Positions 27,758 to 37,604 are shown, counted from the stretch's first letter. The stretch: DNA of 64,000 nucleotides from DATKZM01 sp035527975 (GCA_035527975.1 DATKZM010000085.1:123326-187325); one strand, 5' to 3'. Notes: generated from the letters alone by a model not told the origin. A program made the numbers and translations.

Positions 27758-28383
27758 TCAACTTCCTGTCGTGGCGCCGGTTGCGCCGGGCGTTTTGCGT
27801 AAGTCGGGTAGTTTGGGCAAATTGGGCAGCAGCTTCTTGATGGCGCCGTCCTTGTCGAACTGCTTGCCGGTGCGCCTGCCCAGTTCCTTGATGCCGACGT
27901 CGCTGCCTTTGAGGAAATCCTCCGGCACCACGCTCACCAACACTTGCGCGCCATAGGCCAGGACCGGGCGCGAGCGCGCCTCCTTGACCCAGACCGGCTG
28001 TTCGTCGGGCTTGTAGGCCCAGTTGAACAGCAGATATGCCAGGCTCAGCAGGACGAGACCGCGCAGGGCGCCAAAGACGAAGCCGAGCGAACGGTCAAGC
28101 GGCTTGAAGTCGGTATCGTGGATCTGCCTGGCGAGCCAGCCGCTGCCGATCGAGATGATGGTCAGCGTCGCCAGGAAGATGATCAGCGCCGCGCCCAGAT
28201 CGGCCGCAAGCGTCACCGAGATGTATTTGCGGGCCAAAGGCTGCACATATGGGAATATGTACAGCGTTGCGAAGGCCGCGGCAATCCAGCCGGCAACCGA
28301 AAGCAGTTCGCGCACAATGCCGCGCGAGAAGGCCAATAGCGCGGAGATCACGACCACCGCGAGCACCCCGATATCGAGGGGGT

Positions 28384-28387
<4 letters not shown>
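27758..28387 (-). CDS. cvpA: CvpA family membrane protein
   Basis: Four-span inner-membrane protein of the CvpA family (linked to colicin V production and envelope stress in enterics); 209 aa. Core sequence: DIGVLAVVVISALLAFSRGIVREL, AAFATLYIFPYV, GSGWLARQI, LDRSLGFVFGALRG. The C-terminus is a polar tail (LPNLPKLPDLRKTPGATG). ATG 28387 overlaps the radA stop by ATGA; purF begins 11 bases after its stop. The same three-gene arrangement is conserved in alphaproteobacteria. Confidence 0.93.
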
Positions 28388-29802
<1,415 letters not shown>

Positions 29803-29830
29803 GACCGATCAAATTCCACTGAACAACATC

Positions 29831-29976
29831 TCCCTCCCCCCTTGTGGGGGAGGGGTGGGGAGGGGGAAGCGGCCAACGAGTGGCATCCACTAGGGTGACC
29901 GAGGCGGTCGCCGAATTGTAACCCGCCTGCCGGCGGGGACCTCCCACCCTGACCCTCCCCCACAAGGGGGGAGGGG
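29831..29976. repeat. GC-rich inverted repeat element between mlaF and radA
   Basis: Two arms, each itself a hairpin: 29831-29855 (CCCTCCCCC, CTTGTG, GGGGAGGG) and 29953-29976 (CCCTCCCCCACAAGGGGGGA and onward), inverted relative to each other, each extended inward by a related GGTGGGGAGG / CCTCCCACCC block. The whole 146-base unit looks like a dispersed intergenic element of the type common in alphaproteobacteria. It could terminate mlaF transcription; it probably does not code. Confidence 0.7.
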
Positions 29977-30012
29977 ACCCGTTCAGTCCGAGGATAGGAC
30001 TATGCATTTCCT

Positions 30013-30825
30013 TTACCGCCGCACCTGCATCTGAATCGGGCCCTCCGCGCTGCCGTGGATGAACTGCTCGACATACTCATTGCCGGAATGGTCGATGGTT
30101 GCGACCGGCCCGGTCCAGATGATCCGGCCCTCATGCAGCATGGCGACGCGGTCGGCGATGCGCCGGGCGCTGGTCATGTCGTGGGTGATCGAAAGCGCGG
30201 TTGCGCCGAGCTCGCGCACACATTCGACGATCAGCTTGTCGATCACATCGCCCATAATAGGGTCGAGGCCGGTGGTCGGCTCGTCGAAGAAGATGATTTC
30301 CGGATCGGTCGCGATGGCCCGGGCCAGGCCGACGCGCTTGCGCATGCCGCCGGAAAGCTCCGAGGGCCAGAGTTCGGCGACGTCAGACCCGAGGCCGACC
30401 TGGGCCAGCTTCTCCCCGGCCTTCTGGCGTGCCGCCTCACGCTCCATGCGCTTGCCCTGGATCAACCCGAAGGCGACGTTCTCCCAGACCTGCAGCGAAT
30501 CGAACAGCGCCGCGCTCTGGAACAGCATGCCGATCTTGGCGTTGACGCGGTCGAGCGCGCGACCGGCGAGGCCGATCACCTCCTCGCCATCGACCTCGAT
30601 GCTCCCGGCATCGGGCTCTACCAGGCCGAGCACGCATTTCAGTGCAACCGATTTGCCGACGCCCGAGCCGCCGATGATGACCACCGACTCGCCGACGCCG
30701 ACGTCGAGATCGAGCCCTTGCAGCACTTTCTTCGGCCCAAAGGCGACGTCAACGCCGCGCATACAGATTTTTGGCCGGTCGCTCTTTGCCAAATCGGTGG
30801 CGCCCATTTCTCCCGCGTTGCTCAT
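30013..30825 (-). CDS. mlaF: Phospholipid ABC transporter ATP-binding protein MlaF
   Basis: ATPase of the Mla-type intermembrane phospholipid transporter; 270 aa. Walker A GGSGVGKS (near residue 52), LSGGMRKR signature, IIFFDEPTTGLDP. The LSGGMRKRVGLARA sequence is typical of the MlaF/Ttg2A group. ATG 30825 overlaps the mlaE stop by ATGA. The substrate-binding MlaD and the periplasmic MlaC/MlaB genes are not adjacent, a common situation in alphaproteobacteria. Confidence 0.92.
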   Translation of the reverse strand: MSNAGEMGATDLAKSDRPKICMRGVDVAFGPKKVLQGLDLDVGVGESVVIIGGSGVGKSVALKCVLGLVEPDAGSIEVDGEEVIGLAGRALDRVNAKIGMLFQSAALFDSLQVWENVAFGLIQGKRMEREAARQKAGEKLAQVGLGSDVAELWPSELSGGMRKRVGLARAIATDPEIIFFDEPTTGLDPIMGDVIDKLIVECVRELGATALSITHDMTSARRIADRVAMLHEGRIIWTGPVATIDHSGNEYVEQFIHGSAEGPIQMQVRR

Positions 30826-31598
30826 CCGACACCAAAGAATAGCGCGGTGATCAGGTAGTTGGCGCCGAGGATCAGGATCGAGGCGGAAACGACCGAGTTG
30901 GTTGTCGCGGCTCCCACGCCCTGCGCGCCGCCGCTGGAATGATAGCCGTGATAACAGCCCATCAGCGAGACGATGAAGCCGAAGACCGCGGCCTTTACCA
31001 GACCGGAGACGACGCCGAGCGTCTCCACGTAACGCCAGGTCTGGGCCAGATAGTTCGCCGCGTTGAAGTCGAGCTGATAGACGGCGATGAGGTAGCCGCC
31101 GAAGACGCCGATGATGTCGCCGACCAGCACCAGGATCGGCAACATCGTCAGCCCGGCGATCAGCCGCGGCGCGATCAGGTACTTGAAAGGGTTGGTCGAC
31201 AGGGTCGACATCGCGTCGATTTGCTCGGTCACGCGCATGGTGGCGATCTCCGCCGCCATCGCCGCACCGATGCGGCCCGCCACCATCAGCCCGGCCAGCA
31301 CCGGCGCCAGCTCGCGGGTGATCGCGAAGACGACGATGGTCGCCGTCGCCGATTCCGCATTCACGCTGGAGAAGCTCGAATTGGTCTGCAGCGCCAGCAC
31401 CATGCCGGTGAAAATCGTCGTCAGCCCGACCACCGGCAGCGAGTAGTAGCCGATTTCGACCATTTGGCGCAGGACGAGGCGCGGATAGAGCGGCGGGCGC
31501 GCGCAATGCGAGGTGGCGCGCACCGTGAACAGGCTGAGCCGCCCGGTGGCGGCCAGGAAATTGAGGAACACCCGGCCAATGGGTTGCAGGATCGGCAT
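30822..31598 (-). CDS. mlaE: MlaE family lipid ABC transporter permease
   Basis: Membrane permease partner of MlaF, 258 aa, with the MlaE-family core: MVEIGYYSLPVVGLTTIFTGMVLALQ, LAPVLAGLMVAGRIGAAMAAEI (containing the conserved AGR-GAA-AEI-TM-VTEQIDA string across about residues 96-116), and KAAVFGFIVSLMGCYHGY. Five or so spans are expected. The start ATG 31598 is 8 bases after the alr stop on the minus strand. Confidence 0.93.
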   Translation of the reverse strand: MPILQPIGRVFLNFLAATGRLSLFTVRATSHCARPPLYPRLVLRQMVEIGYYSLPVVGLTTIFTGMVLALQTNSSFSSVNAESATATIVVFAITRELAPVLAGLMVAGRIGAAMAAEIATMRVTEQIDAMSTLSTNPFKYLIAPRLIAGLTMLPILVLVGDIIGVFGGYLIAVYQLDFNAANYLAQTWRYVETLGVVSGLVKAAVFGFIVSLMGCYHGYHSSGGAQGVGAATTNSVVSASILILGANYLITALFFGVG

Positions 31599-31606
31599 GG
31601 GATCCG

Positions 31607-32746
31607 TCAGGCGCCGCCGCCGACATAGCGCCGGGCGTAGCGGGCGCCCAGGCTGGTCAGGATTTCGTAGCCCATGGTGCCGGCGTCGGCACCGATCGCG
31701 TCGACCGTGTAGCGCTCGCAGATCAACTCGACCATCGCGCCGGGATGGGCCACCGTATCCGGCACGCCGGTAACGTCGAGCGTGATCAGATCCATCGAGA
31801 CGCGGCCGACCAGGGGGACTTTATGCCCGCCCAAAAAGGCGTGTCCCCGGCCACTCAGTGAACGAAGATAGCCATCCGCATAACCTACTGGTATTGTTGC
31901 GATTTTTGAGACCCCCGTGACCCGATGCGTGGCACCGTATCCAACGGTTCGGGGGCTGTCAATCGAGCGCAATTGCAGGATCGGCGCCTCCAGGCGCACC
32001 ACGTGTTTCATGGCGTTTGCCGCACTCGGCTGCGGGTTGACGCCGTAGAGCGCAGCGCCCGGCCGCACCAGGTCGTAGCGGTAGTCGGGGCCAAGGAATA
32101 TACCGGACGAATTGGCAAGGCTTGTGGGTGCCGAGGGCAGGCGCGCCCGCGCCGCCTCGAAACGCGCGTGTTGCTCGGCATTCAGCGGATGCGCCGGCTC
32201 TTCGGCGACGGCGAGGTGGCTCATCAGCCATTTGATTTCGATCCCGTCCAACAATGCCGGGTCGTCGGCGACCCGGTCGAGCTCGGTATCCGACAGCCCC
32301 AGCCGCGACATGCCGGTATCGATATGCAGGATGGCCGGAAGCCGCGTGCCGTCCTCGGTACCCTGCGCCGCCCAGGCCGCGATAGCCTGAAGGCTGTTCA
32401 GCACTGGCAACAACCGGTGTTCGGCGAACTCGGCCTCGGCGCCGGGCGCGGCGCCATTCAGAACCGCGATCGTTGCCTCGGGCGCCGCATCGCGGATCGC
32501 CAGCGCCTCGCCTAGATGGGCGACGAAGAAAGTCCTGCAGCCGGCCGCGGCGAGCGCGCGCACGACTGGTATGGCGCCAAGCCCATAGCCGTCGGCCTTG
32601 ACGACACCGGCGCATTCCGCCCCGGCCGCGGTTTCGCTCAGCAGGCGGTAATTCGCGGCGACGGCATCGAGGTCGATCGTGAGGATCGTGCCGGTGGCGT
32701 GGGCGGGGTCCTGCACTTCAGCCGAAGTCCTCGGGCAAGTGGTCAT
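31607..32746 (-). CDS. alr: Alanine racemase
   Basis: PLP enzyme making D-alanine for peptidoglycan; 379 aa. The PLP Lys lies in VVKADGYGLG near residue 50, and the PLP-phosphate contact and second half contain RVSMDLITLD and VGYGATHR. The catalytic Tyr is in GYGATHR, as in the family. The frame begins 29 bases inside the dnaB 3' end, an overlap that also occurs in relatives; a GTG or later start cannot be excluded. The order dnaB-alr is conserved. Confidence 0.94.
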   Translation of the reverse strand: MTTCPRTSAEVQDPAHATGTILTIDLDAVAANYRLLSETAAGAECAGVVKADGYGLGAIPVVRALAAAGCRTFFVAHLGEALAIRDAAPEATIAVLNGAAPGAEAEFAEHRLLPVLNSLQAIAAWAAQGTEDGTRLPAILHIDTGMSRLGLSDTELDRVADDPALLDGIEIKWLMSHLAVAEEPAHPLNAEQHARFEAARARLPSAPTSLANSSGIFLGPDYRYDLVRPGAALYGVNPQPSAANAMKHVVRLEAPILQLRSIDSPRTVGYGATHRVTGVSKIATIPVGYADGYLRSLSGRGHAFLGGHKVPLVGRVSMDLITLDVTGVPDTVAHPGAMVELICERYTVDAIGADAGTMGYEILTSLGARYARRYVGGGA

Positions 32747-34259
32747 CGCGCGCCAGGTCGCCGAACCGTGTCAGCGCTGGATCGAAGGCCAGATCGACCT
32801 TGCCGATTGGCCCGTGACGCTGTTTGGCAATGTGGACCTCGGCCATGCCGTGGATCGCCTCGCCATGCTCGATCCAGCGCGCGTGGCGGTCCTGGAACCT
32901 GGCCTCGTCCTCATCGTCCTTGCGTTTGGGCTCGGCGCGCTCGTGGTAGTACTGGTCGCGATAGATGAACATCACCACGTCGCTGTCCTGTTCGATCGAG
33001 CCTGATTCGCGAAGATCGGAAAGCTGCGGGCGCTTGTCGTCGCGTTGCTCGACGGCGCGGCTGAGTTGGGAGAGGGCGATCACCGGCACCTCAAGCTCCT
33101 TGGCCAAGGCCTTCAGCGAGCGCGTGATGTCGGAAACTTCCTGCACCCGGTTCTCCGGCCGGGAATTGAGCGAGGCGCGCAGGAGCTGGAGGTAGTCGAC
33201 CACGATCAGGCCGAGCCCCTTTTGCTGGCGCTTGAGGCGGCGCGCGCGGGTCCTCAGCGTGGACACCGAGAGCGCCGGCGTGTCGTCGATATAGAGCGGC
33301 ACGCGCGCGAGCTCCTGGCTCACCGTGGCGAAATTGATGAAATCCTCGTCCTTGATGTCGCCGCGGCGGATCTGGTGGCTGGGCACGCGCGCTTCCTGGC
33401 TCAGAAGCCGGGTCGCCAGCTCCTCAGACGACATTTCCAGCGAGAAGAAGGCGACCACGTTGCGGTCGTCATCCTCGTCGCTATTCTTCTTCATCCAGGC
33501 CGCCCGGCCAGCGCGGGCAGCGTTGAAGGCGATCGAGGTCGCCAGCGCGGTCTTGCCCATCGAGGGCCGCCCCGCGAGGATGATGAGATCGGAGGGATGC
33601 AGCCCGCCCAGCTTGGTGTCGAGATCGCGCAGGCCGGTGGAGACGCCAGCCACGTGGCTGTCGCGCTTGTAGGCGATCTCGGCCATCTTGACCGCCTCGG
33701 TCAGTGCCACTCCGAAGTCGATGAAGCCGCCTTCGGTATGGCCATGCGTGGCGAGCTGATAGAGCCCGTCCTCGGCGATCTCGATCTGGTCGTTCGCGGT
33801 GGTGTCGAGATCGACGACGTAGGCGCGGTTGACGACGTCGCCGCCGAGATTGATGAGCTCGCGCCGCAGATGGCGGTCGTGAATAGTGTGGCCGTAATCC
33901 TCGGCATTGATGATGGTGACGAGCGAAGCCGCCAGGCGGGAGAGATACTGGGTGCCGCCGATCTCGTTCAGATCGCCGTCCTGCTCGAAATAGTTTTTCA
34001 GCGTTACCGGATCGGCGATCTGGCCGTGATCGATCAGCCGGCCCGCCACCTCGTAGATGCGGCCGTGGCGTGCGTCGGCGAAGTGTTCGGCGCGCAGGAA
34101 TTCCGAGACCCTGTCATAAGCGCGGTTGTTGGTGAGGATCGCGCCCAGCAAGGCCATCTCGGCCTCGAAGTTGTGCGGCGGAACGCGGTATCCGGTTTTG
34201 TCGTCGGCCTCGCCGTGAAGCAGGGCAACGTTGTCTGGCGTTGTTTCTGTGGTTGGCAT
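32718..34259 (-). CDS. dnaB: Replicative DNA helicase
   Basis: Hexameric helicase at the replication fork; 513 aa. The N-terminal domain (PPHNFEAEMALLGAILTNNRAY) is followed by the RecA-like ATPase with Walker A GRPSMGKTA, NVVAFFSLEMSSEELATR, and the family block LSDLRESGSIEQDSDVVMF. No intein is present. It is the gene before alr on the minus strand and probably has its own promoter in the 142-base gap after the cfa-like gene. Confidence 0.97.
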   Translation of the reverse strand: MPTTETTPDNVALLHGEADDKTGYRVPPHNFEAEMALLGAILTNNRAYDRVSEFLRAEHFADARHGRIYEVAGRLIDHGQIADPVTLKNYFEQDGDLNEIGGTQYLSRLAASLVTIINAEDYGHTIHDRHLRRELINLGGDVVNRAYVVDLDTTANDQIEIAEDGLYQLATHGHTEGGFIDFGVALTEAVKMAEIAYKRDSHVAGVSTGLRDLDTKLGGLHPSDLIILAGRPSMGKTALATSIAFNAARAGRAAWMKKNSDEDDDRNVVAFFSLEMSSEELATRLLSQEARVPSHQIRRGDIKDEDFINFATVSQELARVPLYIDDTPALSVSTLRTRARRLKRQQKGLGLIVVDYLQLLRASLNSRPENRVQEVSDITRSLKALAKELEVPVIALSQLSRAVEQRDDKRPQLSDLRESGSIEQDSDVVMFIYRDQYYHERAEPKRKDDEDEARFQDRHARWIEHGEAIHGMAEVHIAKQRHGPIGKVDLAFDPALTRFGDLARDDHLPEDFG

Positions 34260-34401
34260 GATGGAGAGATAGCAGCCCGCAATACCATTAGTCCCTCGAA
34301 AAAGATTTCAACCGCAAATCATTACGGGGATAAGATGGTCGCCGCGCGGGAAAGACCCGGTGGCGCCGACAATTCTTGATGCGCAAGTTCGCCGGTGCGT
34401 T

Positions 34402-35631
34402 TTATTGCGCAAGATCGCCGGCGCGGCCGAGCGAGCGTTCCCAGTTGGTGATGTAGTCGCGGGTGACCGGCACCGCATCCTGGCGTTTTGCGATCTGGAT
34501 CTGGAAGACCATCTGGTTCATGTACCGGAACGACATCTCGCAGCATTGCAGATAGAACTCCCACATCCGGCAAAACCGCTCGTCATAGAGTTGTGCCACC
34601 TCTGCGCGGTTGGCCTGGAAGCGCCGGTTCCATTCCTTCAGCGTCTCGGCGTAATGCATCCGCAGGATCTCGATATCGGTCACCCACAATCCGGCATTCT
34701 CGATCGCAGCCAACGTCTCCGATAACGCGGGCGAGTAGCCGCCGGGGAAGATGTATTTGCGCAGCCACGGATTGGTCGTGCCCGGCGGCTCCATGCGCCC
34801 GATCGAGTGCAGCACGAAAACGCCGTCATCCTTGAGCAGATTGCGCACCTTGTCGAAATACTCGCGGTAATGCCGCGCGCCCACATGCTCGAACATGCCG
34901 ACCGAGACGATACGGTCGTAGTGCCCCTCATCCTCGCGGTAATCTCGCAAGTGAAAGCGGACCCGCTGGTCGAGCTTCATTGTCTTGGCGCGCTGGTTTG
35001 AGCGTGTGTGCTGCTCTTGGGAAAGCGTCACGCCGGTCACGTCGACCTGGGCGACCTGGGCCAGATAGAGGGCGAGCCCGCCCCAGCCGGACCCGATATC
35101 GAGGACCCTCTGGCCGGGCTGGAGCAGCAGCTTGGCCGCAAGGTGGCGCTTCTTGCTGTCCTGGGCGACTTCGAGCGTGTCGTTGCCGCTGCCGAAATAG
35201 GCGCAGGAATACTGTCTGTCCTTGTCGAGAAAGAGGTCGTAGAGCCTGCCGTTGAGATCGTAATGGTGGGCAACGTTCTTGCGTGCCGTGCGCAGCGGGT
35301 TGTGCTGCTGGATGCGGCGGCGCATCCCGATCATCCCGCGTCCCAAGGGGCCGCGGCCCGCGCTGCGGGCATTCGCCGCGTTGCGCCCGATGGTCTCGAG
35401 GAAATCGTAGAGCGTGCCTTCCTCGAACACCACGCCGCCGTCGGTATAGCCCTCGCCGAAATAGAGAAATGGATTGACCAGCAGCTTCCAGTCGAGCGAT
35501 CGATTCTTGAGGCGCATCACAGTGCGCCGGCCGGTCCCGTCACCGAACTCGTGCGGCTTTCCGCTCTTGTCAATAATGGTTACCGCGCCCGTCTCGACGA
35601 GCCGCTCAAATACTGGGCTGAACAGTGCCAT
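34402..35631 (-). CDS. cfa: Cyclopropane-fatty-acyl-phospholipid synthase family methyltransferase
   Basis: SAM-dependent enzyme that methylenates (or methylates) unsaturated fatty acyl chains in membrane phospholipids; 409 aa. N-terminal lipid-binding part (RLKNRSLDWKLLVNPFLYFGEGY), then AHHYDLNGRLYDLFLDKDRQYSCAYF, SAM motif I VLDIGSGWGGLALYLA, SVGMFEHVG and HSIGR, all standard for the Cfa family. CFA synthase proper and related enzymes cannot be told apart by eye. It sits between rplI and dnaB, which are neighbours in many relatives, and its upstream region is unusually rich in sequence signals. Confidence 0.88.
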   Translation of the reverse strand: MALFSPVFERLVETGAVTIIDKSGKPHEFGDGTGRRTVMRLKNRSLDWKLLVNPFLYFGEGYTDGGVVFEEGTLYDFLETIGRNAANARSAGRGPLGRGMIGMRRRIQQHNPLRTARKNVAHHYDLNGRLYDLFLDKDRQYSCAYFGSGNDTLEVAQDSKKRHLAAKLLLQPGQRVLDIGSGWGGLALYLAQVAQVDVTGVTLSQEQHTRSNQRAKTMKLDQRVRFHLRDYREDEGHYDRIVSVGMFEHVGARHYREYFDKVRNLLKDDGVFVLHSIGRMEPPGTTNPWLRKYIFPGGYSPALSETLAAIENAGLWVTDIEILRMHYAETLKEWNRRFQANRAEVAQLYDERFCRMWEFYLQCCEMSFRYMNQMVFQIQIAKRQDAVPVTRDYITNWERSLGRAGDLAQ

Positions 35632-35664
35632 GTTCGACCCTCCCCCGCTGCGCGCTCCGCCCTG

Positions 35665-35698
35665 CCTAATTTGACCCTGGGCCTAACTTGACCCTGGG
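35665..35698. repeat. Tandem 17-bp repeat in the cfa-like leader
   Basis: CCTAAyTTGACCCTGGG is present twice head to tail (35665-35681 and 35682-35698) with one mismatch (T/C at position 6). It starts 34 bases upstream of the cfa-like start codon on the minus strand, i.e. within the predicted untranslated leader. Confidence 0.75.
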
Positions 35699-35783
35699 TC
35701 GGGCCTGGTGTGAGCCTGATATCGGCCCGCTACGACATGCGCGACGCCCCGGCCCGTCTGATGCGGACCGCTTTTCATATTCT

Positions 35784-35825
35784 ATACGGAATCGTATTTT
35801 ATACGAAAGTATGTACTGAGTGAAA
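35784..35825 (-). promoter_or_regulatory. Candidate promoter of the cfa-like gene with overlapping ATACG/CGTAT operator array
   Basis: Minus strand: TTTCAC (35825-35820), 16 bases, TATAAA (35803-35798). Over the -10 lie alternating half-sites ATACG 35784-35788, CGTAT 35793-35797, ATACG 35801-35805 and a degenerate AGTAT 35808-35812, giving two overlapping palindromes (ATACG-N4-CGTAT and CGTAT-N3-ATACG). This looks like a dimeric-repressor operator on the core promoter. The stretch is AT-rich against a GC-rich background. Confidence 0.45.
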
Positions 35826-36042
35826 GACCGGGGGCCCCAACGCGCCGCCATCAGGACGACGAAGCAACGGGAGTATGTGGCGAATGGCGCGTTTTGCGAC
35901 AGCGAGCCCCCGGCTCTCACGAGAGCCGCGCCGAAGCGCGGCATCCCATCCCTCATCAGCACGTCGATGATGGGGATTGCGAGGGGCGTTTGCTTTGATC
36001 TAGATCAATCCGGCGGTCGAATTAGATGCCGGGACCGGATTT
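35826..36042. other. Remainder of the 411-base interval between rplI and the cfa-like gene
   Basis: The interval 35632-36042 has no well-supported gene. This part holds a strong hairpin CGGCTCTC-AC-GAGAGCCG at 35911-35928 beside a second GC-rich inverted repeat (GCGCCGAAGCGCGGC, 35928-35942), and the FNR-type box listed separately. An open minus-strand frame from 35962 to 35666 (up to 98 codons) passes through it, but its start and ribosome binding site are weak. I do not call it as a gene. Confidence 0.5.
35995..36008. promoter_or_regulatory. Perfect FNR/FixK-type box
   Basis: TTGATCTAGATCAA is a perfect 14-bp palindrome and an exact match to the TTGAT-N4-ATCAA consensus of FNR, FnrL, Anr and FixK regulators. 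It lies 35 bases after the rplI stop (minus strand) and 364 bases before the cfa-like start. A class II activated transcript on the minus strand would start near 35960. No plus-strand gene follows it. Confidence 0.6.
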
Positions 36043-36684
36043 TCAGGTTTCGGTCTTGGCCTCGTCGTCTGCGGCCTGGTCGGCATCGGGATCACCAACC
36101 GCAATCTCGCCGCCGTCGTCCGACTCCTCGCCAGCACTTTCGGGCGCCGTAGGCTCCACGGGTGCCGCCCGGGCCGCCGCCGCTTCTTGAGGCTCCTCGC
36201 CCACCCGCAGACCGCGCGCGGCTTGGGCCTCGGCTTCCTGCTCGCTGAGCGCAACGTTCACGGTGATCGTGACGGTAACCTCAGGATGCAGGCGCACGTC
36301 GATATCGTGCAGCCCCAGCTCCTTGATAGGCCGGTCGGTCACAACCTGCTGACGGTCGACGGCGAAGCCCTTCGCGGTGGCTTGTACGGCGATGTCGCGC
36401 GCCGTGACCGAACCATAGAGCTGACCGGATTCGCCGGCTTGGCGGACGAGCACGAAGAACTGGCCGTCGAGCGCGGTGGAGACCTCTCCCGCCTCGCTTC
36501 GCTTGGCTTCGTTGGCGGCTTCGAGTGCGGCCTTCTCGCGTTCGTAATAGGCCATGTTCGCTTCGGTCGCGCGCAGGGCCTTGCGCTGCGGCAAAAGGTA
36601 ATTCCGCGCAAAGCCCGGCTTCACGGCAACCACGTCGCCCAGATTACCAAGCTTCACGATCCGTTCGAGCAGGATGACATCCAT
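36043..36684 (-). CDS. rplI: 50S ribosomal protein L9 with acidic C-terminal extension
   Basis: Large-subunit protein at the base of the L1 stalk. Residues 1-150 are a normal L9: MDVILLERIVKLGNLGDVV, VKPGFARNYLLPQ, central helix, then the second RNA-binding domain ending VTVTITVNVA. Residues about 150-213 are an extra tail rich in Glu, Asp and Ala (EESDDGGEIAVGDPDADQAADDEAK). Typical L9 is about 150 aa. Third gene of rpsF-rpsR-rplI, 33 bases after rpsR. Confidence 0.97.
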   Translation of the reverse strand: MDVILLERIVKLGNLGDVVAVKPGFARNYLLPQRKALRATEANMAYYEREKAALEAANEAKRSEAGEVSTALDGQFFVLVRQAGESGQLYGSVTARDIAVQATAKGFAVDRQQVVTDRPIKELGLHDIDVRLHPEVTVTITVNVALSEQEAEAQAARGLRVGEEPQEAAAARAAPVEPTAPESAGEESDDGGEIAVGDPDADQAADDEAKTET

Positions 36685-36717
36685 GGATACGGCGCTCCCG
36701 GTGAGATATCTTTAAGG

Positions 36718-37035
36718 TCAGATTTTGACGATGAACGGTAGGAGCGCCAGCATCCGTGCCCGCTTGATTGCGCGGGTCAGCTCGCGCTGCCTTTTGGCCG
36801 AGACCGCGGTGATGCGTGACGGCACGATCTTGCCGCGCTCGGAGATGAAGCGGCCCAACAGCTTGACGTCCTTGTAGTCGATCTTGGGCGCATTCGGTCC
36901 GGAGAAGGGGCAGCTCTTGCGCCGCCGGAAGAAGGGCCGGCGTCCACCGCTGCTACCGCCACCACCACCGCCGCCTGGACGTCCCCCGCCGCCTGGACGT
37001 CCCCCGCCGCCGCCACCTGAGTATCCCCCGCTCAT
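36718..37035 (-). CDS. rpsR: 30S ribosomal protein S18 with Gly-rich N-terminal extension
   Basis: Small-subunit protein that pairs with S6. The core (FFRRRKSCPFSGPNAPKIDYKD to the C-terminus) is normal, with Cys42 of the CPF motif. It is preceded by about 30 residues of almost pure Gly with Arg-Pro breaks (GGGGGGRPGGGGRPGGGG), making 105 aa against the usual 75-90. ATG 37035 overlaps the rpsF stop by ATGA, so the extension is in the right place to be translated. The S18 start inside the core has no better ribosome binding site. Confidence 0.95.
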   Translation of the reverse strand: MSGGYSGGGGGGRPGGGGRPGGGGGGGSSGGRRPFFRRRKSCPFSGPNAPKIDYKDVKLLGRFISERGKIVPSRITAVSAKRQRELTRAIKRARMLALLPFIVKI

Positions 37036-37604
37036 GCCTCGTCTCCCTTTTTCTCGATGGTGGGCGTCTCGGCTTCGGGTACAGCGGCTTCATTGCTCAC
37101 GGCGCTGGCGCTCTCGGCGGCCGGCTCCGCAGCGGGAACCTCGCTGGTTGCCGCTGCGGGCTTTTCGTCGTTGTCAACGCGCGGCGGGCGCTCGTCGAAG
37201 TGACGACCGCCCCGGGGACCGTGATCACCGCGATCACCTCTGTCGCCGCGATCACCTCTGTCGCCGCGCTCGCGGTCCCGGCCCTTGTTCTGCATCACGA
37301 CCGAGGGCTCCGGATCGATCTCGTCGATGCGGATGGTCATGTACCGCAGGATGTCTTCGTTCAGCTTCATGATACGCTCGAATTCCAGCAGCGCGGCCGC
37401 GGGCGCATCGATATTAAAGAGCGAATAGTGGCCCTTGCGGTTCTTCTTGATCTTGTAGGAGAGGTTGCGCAGGCCCCAGTATTCGCGTTTGGCGACCTGT
37501 CCGCCGCCATCCTCGATTACTTTTTGCAGGGTATCGGCGATGCCGTCTACCTGGCTGGACGAGACATCCTGGCGTGCGATGAACACGCTTTCGTAAAGCG
37601 CCAT
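37032..37604 (-). CDS. rpsF: 30S ribosomal protein S6 with long low-complexity C-terminus
   Basis: S6 partner of S18 in the 30S platform. Residues 1-103 are normal S6 (MALYESVFIARQDVSSSQV, GLRNLSYKIKKNRKGHY). The remaining about 87 residues are disordered: a GDR repeat (RGDRGDRGDRGDRGDHG, residues 113-129), then an Ala/Glu/Pro-rich acidic end. Start ATG 37604 has AAGGAG 8 bases upstream. First gene of the ribosomal protein operon. Confidence 0.96.
   Translation of the reverse strand: MALYESVFIARQDVSSSQVDGIADTLQKVIEDGGGQVAKREYWGLRNLSYKIKKNRKGHYSLFNIDAPAAALLEFERIMKLNEDILRYMTIRIDEIDPEPSVVMQNKGRDRERGDRGDRGDRGDRGDHGPRGGRHFDERPPRVDNDEKPAAATSEVPAAEPAAESASAVSNEAAVPEAETPTIEKKGDEA

Noticed and set aside
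35666..35962. 98-codon minus-strand open frame downstream of the FNR box
   Set aside because: No family match, weak start signals and it runs through the cfa-like promoter and repeat. Kept only as a possibility within the FNR finding.
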